From the NCBI GenBank assembly GCA_964555565.1, contig CAZKTF010000254.1, forward strand, positions 1 through 5,072: a stretch of DNA of 5,072 nucleotides, written 5' to 3'. This stretch comes from CAZKTF01 sp964555565 (GTDB taxonomy: Bacteria > Planctomycetota > JAJSAM01 > JAKLKS01). Below are positions 1 to 3,906 of this stretch, piece by piece. Each line of letters begins with the position of its first letter. Positions within the stretch are counted from its first letter, which is position 1. Below the pieces are notes generated by a model, which searched no databases, had not been told where the DNA came from, and worked only from the letters and a program-made list of their open reading frames with translations. The translations under genes were made by a program, and so were the position numbers.

Positions 1-67
1 CTCCGACGTCCCTCCCTATGAGACTCCACCCCCTATGTCAGGAGGTCTGGACTCGGTGCCGAGGCGT

Positions 68-98
68 CCGGCCGTTAACACTACAGCGCTACGGCCGG
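68..98 (+). other. Hairpin 68-75/91-98 enclosing the left inverted-repeat arm
   Basis: CCGGCCGT at 68-75 is the exact reverse complement of ACGGCCGG at 91-98, giving an 8-bp GC-rich stem. Its 15-nt loop is exactly the left arm (76-90) of the long inverted repeat. The hairpin and the long-range helix could be alternative folds, or could partly coexist as a pseudoknot. An alternative local stem, 91-96 with 116-121 (ACGGCC/GGCCGT), competes with it. Confidence 0.5.
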
Positions 99-141
99 GG
101 CGCGACCGGGGGGGTGGCCGTGGTCCAGTCCGGGCGCATGC

Positions 142-169
142 GGCCCCGTTCCAAGAGGGGAGCGGGGTC
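142..169 (+). other. Stable hairpin, 11-bp stem with 6-nt loop
   Basis: Bases 142-152 pair with 159-169 around the loop AAGAGG. The core CCCCGTTCC/GGAGCGGGG has one G·U pair, and a further G·U and G-C pair extend it outward. It is not followed by a T tract, so it is unlikely to be a terminator. It lies inside the candidate structured RNA. Confidence 0.5.
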
Positions 170-232
170 TTCGGGTCTGGCTGCCCGGCGAAGGATGACC
201 TGCACCCACGCCGATCCCAACCGAGGTCCTCA

Positions 233-260
233 AGTTGGTCATCGAAGTCCCGACCTAACT
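233..260 (+). other. Hairpin, 8-bp stem with one bulged base
   Basis: AGTTGGTC at 233-240 pairs with GACC-T-AACT at 252-260, where T256 is bulged, around an 11-nt loop. It lies in the least GC-rich part of the window, where such a stem is less expected from composition alone, and inside the candidate structured RNA. Confidence 0.45.
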
Positions 261-330
261 CCCGCGAAGAGGTGCAGTTACATCACAGGGTTGGAGCATG
301 GGACAGCGCTGTAGTGTTAGTAGCCCTACC

Positions 331-358
331 GCGGGTTCAAATCCCGCTCTCTCCGCCA
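331..358 (+). other. tRNA-like 3' end: T-arm, acceptor 3' strand and CCA (Ser-like)
   Basis: Bases 331-347 form a textbook T-arm: GCGGG and CCCGC stems around TTCAAAT, with T54, T55, C56 and A58 equivalents all present. It is followed by the 7-nt strand TCTCTCC, discriminator G and an encoded CCA at 356-358. The CTCTCCGCCA ending with G73 is typical of serine tRNAs. The matching 5' strand GGAGAGA is absent upstream in the window and no normal anticodon arm can be drawn, so this is not an intact contiguous tRNA gene. Alternatives are an attachment-site duplication left by an integrated element, a tRNA pseudogene interrupted by the 76-319 segment, or the 3' end of a tmRNA-like gene. Confidence 0.6.
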
Positions 359-526
359 CACCCCCGCCCCTGATTCCGAGCCCAAGTCTCTAATCTGCCG
401 GAAGTTATGGACAGGACTGCCCGGCTGGAACTGGTCCGGATCGTTGGAGTGCCGGACCCGAGGCCACGCGCAGAGCTTGCGGTCCGGTCGGGACGGAAGT
501 CCACCGGTTGTCGCCGGCCCGACGGG
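359..526. other. Non-coding stretch between tRNA-like end and TIR gene
   Basis: No credible gene was found on either strand. The long plus-strand frame beginning at 407 is the antisense shadow of the TIR gene. A 6-bp inverted match, GTCGGG (487-492) with CCCGAC (518-523), lies just past the stop of the minus-strand TIR gene. It has a long loop and no T tract, so it is only a weak terminator candidate. Confidence 0.5.
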
Positions 527-2035
527 TCAGCGGATGAAACGGCCGAGCTCCTCCAGGCCGTCCTCGGGATGGCCGGAGGGGAACGTGATGACCTCGCGCC
601 CGCGGAGGAACGGGGGCAGGGCGTCGGATTCGATGCCCGAGGCGAAAGTGACGAGATTGGCGTTCGGAGGTTTCCGCCGGCACAGCAGGTCGTTGTTGAA
701 GACCTGGTACTCGAACGCCACCCATTCCTTGCGGACGTGGGCCGGATCGCTGGCGACGACCACCATGTGGCGCGCGCTCTCGAGGGCGTCGCTGATGGCC
801 CTCCCGAAGTTGGATTCCCGGATCGAATCGTCGCTGAAGAACACCGACCGCTTCCGCTCGCGGAGGAACGCGGCAACCTTCTGCCCGAGCTCCCTGTCCT
901 CGGAGGCGAAGCTCACGAAGACCTCGACGGGAGCCCGGAGCGGCTCGTGGACCGCCGGGCAGATCGCCCGGAACCGCGTCAGGAGCCTGCGCGTGACGGG
1001 GCAGAGGTCGAACTTCCTCTCCCCCGACTCCCAGGCGGCGAGCTCGTCGTCGGCCAGCAGGCCCTTCACCTCGGGGAGGAACAGGTCCCGCACGACCCAC
1101 TCCAGGTCCCCGCCATCGTCGTAGGCCTGCCCGTTGTAGAAGAAGCGGTCGGGGAGGAAGGTCGTGGCACCGCCCCTGAGCGCCTCGTCGAGCCGGTCCG
1201 TCTCGAAGAGCGCGACCGGGCTGTTCACGAGCCTCCCGCGGAGGATCGAACCGTCGAGGAGCACGAGGTCCCCGTCGAGCTTCATGCGGGCGACCCGGTC
1301 CACCTCGATCCCGAAGTCCTCGGCGTTGACGTTCAGGAAGCACCCGGTGACCTGGGCGCGGACCGTCGGACCGTGGCGGACGTCGAGCATGTCGGGGCCG
1401 CCGTGCCACAGGAGCGGGATGCTCAGCTCCTGGAACCGCCCGATGTCCAGCCGGGGCGACACGGCCATCCAGAGGCGGCGCGCCCGCACGAAGTCCGGGT
1501 GGTCCGTGGGCCGCCCCGCGTCGGCCTCGAACGCGTACCGGACCCGGCGCGTGGGATCGACGACGAGCAGCTCCTCCCGGAGCTCCCGGTCGATGGTGGC
1601 GAGCGGGTCCGAGAGCTCCTCGCGCGAGTCGCAGCCCCCGTTGGCGATGTTCCACCCTATCGGGTGGACCTCGCGGTAGAAGAGGCAGTAGTAGTCCTTC
1701 CCCGAAGTCCGCAGGATCGGGAGCGTCCCGCCGCTCGCGTAGCGGAAGACGAAGTCGGGGTCGCTGAAGTCGTACCTGTCGCCGTCGCCCCGGACGAGGA
1801 ACGCATCGAGTTCCTCCTGGTACCGACGCCACTTCTCGGCGAACGCCGGCATCGTCCTCCGCAGCATCTCCGTGCCGGCGCGGCTCCAGATCGCCGGTGA
1901 CGCATCGTCGAACGCCACCTCCATGCGGGTGCCCCGGGCCCGGCGGTGGAGGGAGAACTCCGAGAGCAGCACCTCCAGGAAGCCGTGTTCCGCGTCCCGC
2001 AGGGGGAGAACATGGTCGGAGTCCCGCCAGTTCAT
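527..2035 (-). CDS. Nudix-like / TIR-domain fusion protein (putative NAD-acting effector)
   Basis: A 502-aa protein starting at ATG 2035, with GGGAGG about 9 nt upstream, and ending at TGA 527. Residues ~369-502 are a TIR domain: FVSFASED at 373-380 is the first strand and box 1, the FFSDD strand and BB-loop region is at 399-403, a hydrophobic MVVVAS strand at 424-429 follows, and WVAFE at 438-442 places E442 at the usual catalytic glutamate. Residues ~100-235 resemble a Nudix fold. The box starts G134-x5-E140 and continues RELREE at 150-155, with nine residues instead of seven before RE and Leu157 where Gly is usual, so it is divergent. Residues 1-95 are unrecognised, and no membrane segment or signal peptide is visible. 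Family knowledge: bacterial TIR domains often cleave or cyclise NAD+, and Nudix enzymes hydrolyse ADP-ribose, NADH and related nucleotides. A defence or signalling role is inference. The gene lies downstream of the 142-aa gene on the same strand. Confidence 0.93.
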   Translation of the reverse strand: MNWRDSDHVLPLRDAEHGFLEVLLSEFSLHRRARGTRMEVAFDDASPAIWSRAGTEMLRRTMPAFAEKWRRYQEELDAFLVRGDGDRYDFSDPDFVFRYASGGTLPILRTSGKDYYCLFYREVHPIGWNIANGGCDSREELSDPLATIDRELREELLVVDPTRRVRYAFEADAGRPTDHPDFVRARRLWMAVSPRLDIGRFQELSIPLLWHGGPDMLDVRHGPTVRAQVTGCFLNVNAEDFGIEVDRVARMKLDGDLVLLDGSILRGRLVNSPVALFETDRLDEALRGGATTFLPDRFFYNGQAYDDGGDLEWVVRDLFLPEVKGLLADDELAAWESGERKFDLCPVTRRLLTRFRAICPAVHEPLRAPVEVFVSFASEDRELGQKVAAFLRERKRSVFFSDDSIRESNFGRAISDALESARHMVVVASDPAHVRKEWVAFEYQVFNNDLLCRRKPPNANLVTFASGIESDALPPFLRGREVITFPSGHPEDGLEELGRFIR

Positions 2036-2210
2036 CGATCCGTCCCTCCCATCGACGACTCGACGACAGGGATAGAGCCTACCGTCCCGCCGTGCCGCGA
2101 TCCACGCCGTGACCTCCGGCCCGTGGAAGCGGTGGAGGTCCCCGCACCGTTCGGCCGGAAGGTCCGCCCGGGCGCGGCGGGGGAGGGGCTCCGCGGCGAC
2201 CCGGTCCCGG
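2036..2210 (-). promoter_or_regulatory. Leader of the TIR gene: Shine-Dalgarno, tandem 8-mer, weak promoter-like boxes
   Basis: On the minus strand GGGAGG precedes the ATG of the TIR gene by about 9 nt and supports that start. Just upstream, the 8-mer GTCGTCGA is repeated twice in tandem (plus-strand positions 2052-2067), which could be a small operator or chance. A weak promoter-like pair, TGGATC and TAGGCT with a 17-nt spacer, lies further upstream, but each box matches consensus at only 3 of 6 positions. The TIR gene may equally be co-transcribed with the 142-aa gene, which ends 175 bp upstream. No gene is seen in this gap. Confidence 0.35.
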
Positions 2211-2639
2211 TCAGCCGAGGACGAGGCTCTCCTCCTGCGGGTCGAGCGGGGGGAGGTCCGTCGGCGGCGCCACCCCGAGCCTCCGGGAGACGCTCGCCAC
2301 GACGTAGTCCAGTGTCTCCCGCCTCCCGGGGGGACCGCCGGCGAGCGCCTCCGCCCGGAGCGCGATCAACTCCTCGAGGAGCCCGCGGTCCGCCAGCCGG
2401 GCGATGACCCCGAACGCCGCGGAGTGGACCCCCTCGGGCATCCTCACGGGCGGATGCGGTTCGAGCACGAGCGCGCAGCACCCCCGCAGGAGCCCGCGCT
2501 CGCCGAAGGTCGCGCCGAGCTCGCGCACCGCCCTGTCCGCGTCCGGGAGGACCCCTCCACCGCACCGGAGCACGTACACCCCGTGGCGGAACAGGTCCCG
2601 GGCGAACCGATCCAGGTCGATCCCGGCGTCCGCCTCCAC
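2211..2639 (-). CDS. Hypothetical protein, 142 aa, upstream partner of the TIR gene
   Basis: I do not recognise this family. The frame has a balanced, protein-like composition, unlike the overlapping Arg/Pro/Gly-rich frames. The start is GTG 2639, preceded by a purine-rich GGGGGAGGGG six nt upstream; no better start is visible. It ends at TGA 2211. The N-terminus is acidic-helical (DLDRFARDLF at 9-18) and a Cys-Cys pair sits at 54-55. The middle (~74-103) looks helical, and the C-terminus is Pro/Asp/Glu-rich and probably extended. No signal peptide or membrane segment is visible, so it is likely cytoplasmic. It shares strand and probably transcript with the TIR-Nudix gene 175 bp downstream, so it could be a partner or regulator, but only position supports that. 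Confidence 0.75.
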   Translation of the reverse strand: MEADAGIDLDRFARDLFRHGVYVLRCGGGVLPDADRAVRELGATFGERGLLRGCCALVLEPHPPVRMPEGVHSAAFGVIARLADRGLLEELIALRAEALAGGPPGRRETLDYVVASVSRRLGVAPPTDLPPLDPQEESLVLG

Positions 2640-2763
2640 GGTGAACCCCTCCCCCGGGCCGGTGGCGTCCGCGCGCCCGTTGCACCGGTCCCCTCATCGG
2701 CTCGTCCGGCACCTGCCTGAAGGACAGGAGGGACGACCGGAGAAGCGCTCACCGCGACGGAGT

Positions 2764-2782
2764 CCCCGGCCCAGGGCCGGGG
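2764..2782. terminator. GC-rich hairpin, possible terminator (no T tract)
   Basis: CCCCGGCCC (2764-2772) and GGGCCGGGG (2774-2782) are exact reverse complements. Realistically they form a 7-bp stem with a 5-nt loop. It lies between two minus-strand genes and is not followed by a T run on either strand, so intrinsic termination is uncertain. Confidence 0.3.
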
Positions 2783-2799
2783 GGACACGGGACGAATCG

Positions 2800-2825
2800 G
2801 GCGGCCCGCCGGGAGGCGGGCCGCC
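2800..2825 (-). terminator. Perfect 11-bp GC hairpin, likely transcript end of the 96-aa gene
   Basis: Bases 2800-2810 pair perfectly with 2815-2825 around the 4-nt loop GGGA. It starts 43 nt past the TAG of the minus-strand 96-aa gene, where a terminator is expected. After the stem the minus strand reads CGATTCGTCCC, with no proper T tract, so it may instead stabilise the 3' end. Confidence 0.4.
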
Positions 2826-2868
2826 GCGATCCCGGGGGGCCGGGAGTCCGGGGGCCCGGGTGCGGCGA

Positions 2869-3159
2869 CTACACCATCGGGACCTTGAGGGCCGAGACGA
2901 TGCAGCCCTTCCCGAGGCGCGCGGCCTCGGCGTCGGCGGCGGCCCTCTCGGGGTAGGGGAACGACTTGACGGGCCCGGCGCCGGGGCGCCCGACGGCCCA
3001 GACGATCTTGATGCGCGGGGGGACGCGGACGGGCCGTGCGCGCGCCTTCTTGGCAATACTCGCGGTCGCGACCCGCTTCGCGGTCAGCTCCTTGACGGCG
3101 GCCGCGGACTCGGCGGCGGCACGGGCGATGCGGTCGGCGTTCGACGGGTGTGCGGGCAA
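2869..3159 (-). CDS. Hypothetical small basic protein, 96 aa
   Basis: The family is not recognised. I chose the TTG at 3159 because AAAGGAG (3165-3171) lies exactly 5 nt upstream. The frame stays open further upstream, but that part is low-complexity and crosses the divergent intergenic region. It ends at TAG 2869. Residues 7-40 are an Ala-rich helix that becomes strongly basic (KK, R at 37-42), and residues 42-52 are Arg/Lys/Pro-rich. Residues ~51-96 look like a compact strand-helix-strand unit: KIVWAV, then KSFPYPERAAADAEAARLGK, then a final strand ending KVPM. No signal peptide or membrane segment is visible. The basic N-terminal half could bind nucleic acid or ribosomes, which is inference. 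It is divergent from the TPR gene and separated from the 142-aa gene by stable hairpins, so it is probably its own transcript. Confidence 0.7.
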   Translation of the reverse strand: MPAHPSNADRIARAAAESAAAVKELTAKRVATASIAKKARARPVRVPPRIKIVWAVGRPGAGPVKSFPYPERAAADAEAARLGKGCIVSALKVPMV

Positions 3160-3164
3160 AGGGG

Positions 3165-3194
3165 CTCCTTTCAGTTTCGAGAACAGACATCCTA
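3165..3194 (-). promoter_or_regulatory. Shine-Dalgarno and candidate -10 of the 96-aa gene
   Basis: AAAGGAG at 3165-3171 on the minus strand decides the TTG start. TAGGAT (plus-strand ATCCTA, 3189-3194) is a reasonable -10 about 30 nt before the start codon. No good -35 is visible at the right distance. Confidence 0.4.
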
Positions 3195-3310
3195 CCCCTT
3201 TCCCCCCCGGAGGAGGCGCTAATGCACGGGGGCCACCCCGCCCACCCCCCGCCGGAGCGGGTCCGTCGCCGGAGCGCGACCCCGATCCCCGGGAGCCGTG
3301 GGAGTCGGCG

Positions 3311-3349
3311 TTGCGCCGGGAGGCGCCGCGCGTAGAATCCGGCTCCATG
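3311..3349 (+). promoter_or_regulatory. Candidate promoter giving a leaderless TPR mRNA
   Basis: TTGCGC (3311-3316) and TAGAAT (3333-3338) are separated by 16 nt and resemble sigma-70 boxes. TAGAAT ends 8 nt before the ATG at 3347, so transcription would begin at or next to the start codon. No well-placed Shine-Dalgarno precedes that ATG (the nearest GGGAGG is about 14 nt or more away), which agrees with a leaderless transcript. It is inferred from sequence only. Confidence 0.45.
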
Positions 3350-3835
3350 GGGAGGTGGCGTCCGCCGGGGCTGCCGGGGGCGATCCTCGTGGCGGCGCTG
3401 CTCCTGCCCGGTGCTCCCGGGGCGCGGGCGGGGGACCCGGCCGTCGCGCGGACGCTGCTCGAGAGCGGGAAGAAGGCGCTCGCCAACAACAGGACGGCGG
3501 AGGCGGTGACGCTGCTTCGCCGCGCGCAGGCGGAGGACGCCGGCCCCATCGAGGCGACCTACTGGGTGGTGGTGGTGCTCTGCGCCCTGGGGGAGGGCAC
3601 GGAGGCCCTGGAGTGGGCCGGGCGCGTGCTCGAGATCGACCCCGACGAGCCGCTCAGCCTCTACAACGTGGCCTGCATCTACGCGCGGCTCGGTCGGGCC
3701 GACGACGCCATCCACTGCCTGGAGCGATCGGTCCGCGACGGCTACGCCTACCGCGACTGGATCGCGCACGACTCCGACCCCGACCCGCTGCGCGAGCACC
3801 CGCGCTTCAAGGCCCTCCTCGAGGGGCTACGGTAG
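3347..3835 (+). CDS. Exported tetratricopeptide-repeat (TPR) protein
   Basis: A 162-aa protein from ATG 3347 to TAG 3835. A signal peptide is clear: basic N-terminus (RWR), hydrophobic core around residues 11-20, and a likely cleavage after ARA at 26-28. The mature part carries about three TPR units near residues 33-66, 70-100 and 103-136, with the usual alternation of small and aromatic residues (for example SLYNVACIYARLGRADDAI at 104-122). The C-terminus, D(P)LREHPRFKALLEGLR, is the ending often seen after TPRs, with a short helix packing on the last repeat. TPR proteins are protein-binding scaffolds, and this one would act outside the cytoplasmic membrane; its partner is unknown. The frame is open well upstream, but only this ATG gives a signal peptide. 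The TMTC-like membrane protein follows on the same strand, suggesting an operon. Confidence 0.88.
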   Translation: MGRWRPPGLPGAILVAALLLPGAPGARAGDPAVARTLLESGKKALANNRTAEAVTLLRRAQAEDAGPIEATYWVVVVLCALGEGTEALEWAGRVLEIDPDEPLSLYNVACIYARLGRADDAIHCLERSVRDGYAYRDWIAHDSDPDPLREHPRFKALLEGLR

Positions 3836-3906
3836 TCGTCCCGGGCCGCTCGTCCGGCCGCGCCGGGGGCGGGGCCCGCCCCGGCGGCCGGCTCGTCCTG
3901 GCCGCG

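Larger units (their letters stand above)
76..319. repeat. Perfect 15-bp inverted repeat, arms 76-90 and 305-319
   Basis: Seen directly: TAACACTACAGCGCT at 76-90 is the exact reverse complement of 305-319, and two G·U pairs (75/320 and 74/321) would extend the helix in RNA. A perfect 15-bp match in about 360 bp is very unlikely by chance, and pairing stops abruptly at both inner ends. The right arm lies 11 nt before a canonical tRNA T-arm. Two readings fit. One is a long closing helix of a structured RNA, placed like helix 2 of tmRNA. The other is the terminal repeats of a small non-autonomous element of about 244 bp with TA at each end, as Tc1/mariner-like and IS630 elements leave. The sequence alone does not decide. 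Confidence 0.85.
41..358 (+). ncRNA. Candidate structured RNA with tRNA-like 3' end (class unknown)
   Basis: Several elements suggest one folded RNA: GGAG at 41-44 can pair with CTCC at 351-354 (plus one G·U), GGAC 49-52 pairs with GTCC 66-69 like a short D-stem, the 76-90/305-319 helix closes the interior, strong hairpins lie at 142-169 and 233-260, and a T-arm plus CCA ends it. This topology resembles tmRNA (tRNA-like ends joined by a long helix in place of the anticodon arm), and CTGGACTCGGTG at 47-58 recalls the CTGGATTCGACG of E. coli tmRNA. Against tmRNA: the acceptor pairs for only about 5 of 7 positions, and I find no tag reading frame ending in an ALAA-like sequence and stop. Boundaries are guesses, and another RNA class or no RNA at all remains possible. 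Confidence 0.35.
2640..2868. other. Non-coding stretch between the 142-aa and 96-aa genes
   Basis: No credible gene on either strand. Open frames crossing it are Arg/Gly/Pro-rich shadows. It must hold the Shine-Dalgarno of the 142-aa gene (2646-2655) and probably its promoter, but no clear -35/-10 pair was found on the minus strand. Two very stable GC hairpins lie in its middle and are listed separately. Confidence 0.5.

Noticed and set aside
76..319. Retron msr-msd region or integron attC site
   Set aside because: Flanking inverted repeats recall both, but no reverse transcriptase or integron integrase gene is present and the spacing is too long for attC.
41..358. Firm assignment as tmRNA (ssrA)
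   Set aside because: None of the three frames gives a tag ending in an ALAA-like sequence before a stop, the acceptor pairing is incomplete and the TTCGACGG signature is only partly matched. Kept as a hypothesis.
68..358. Group I intron in a tRNA gene
   Set aside because: None of the conserved intron core segments could be found, and no intact exon pair forms a proper anticodon arm.
18..373. Two overlapping plus-strand frames in the first 373 bases
   Set aside because: Both cross or abut the T-arm and the inverted repeat, have no convincing ribosome-binding site and give Arg/Gly/Pro-rich products.
407..1900. Long plus-strand open frame of 497 codons
   Set aside because: It is antisense to the Nudix-TIR gene, which has recognisable motifs. 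The product is rich in Glu/Arg/Pro/Val without domain signals, as GC-rich antisense frames often are.
2032..2712. Minus-strand open frame of 226 codons whose end overlaps the TIR start by 4 bases
   Set aside because: The ATGA-type overlap is attractive, but the product is extremely Arg/Gly/Pro-rich and low complexity. The 142-aa frame in the same DNA has balanced composition and a good ribosome-binding site.
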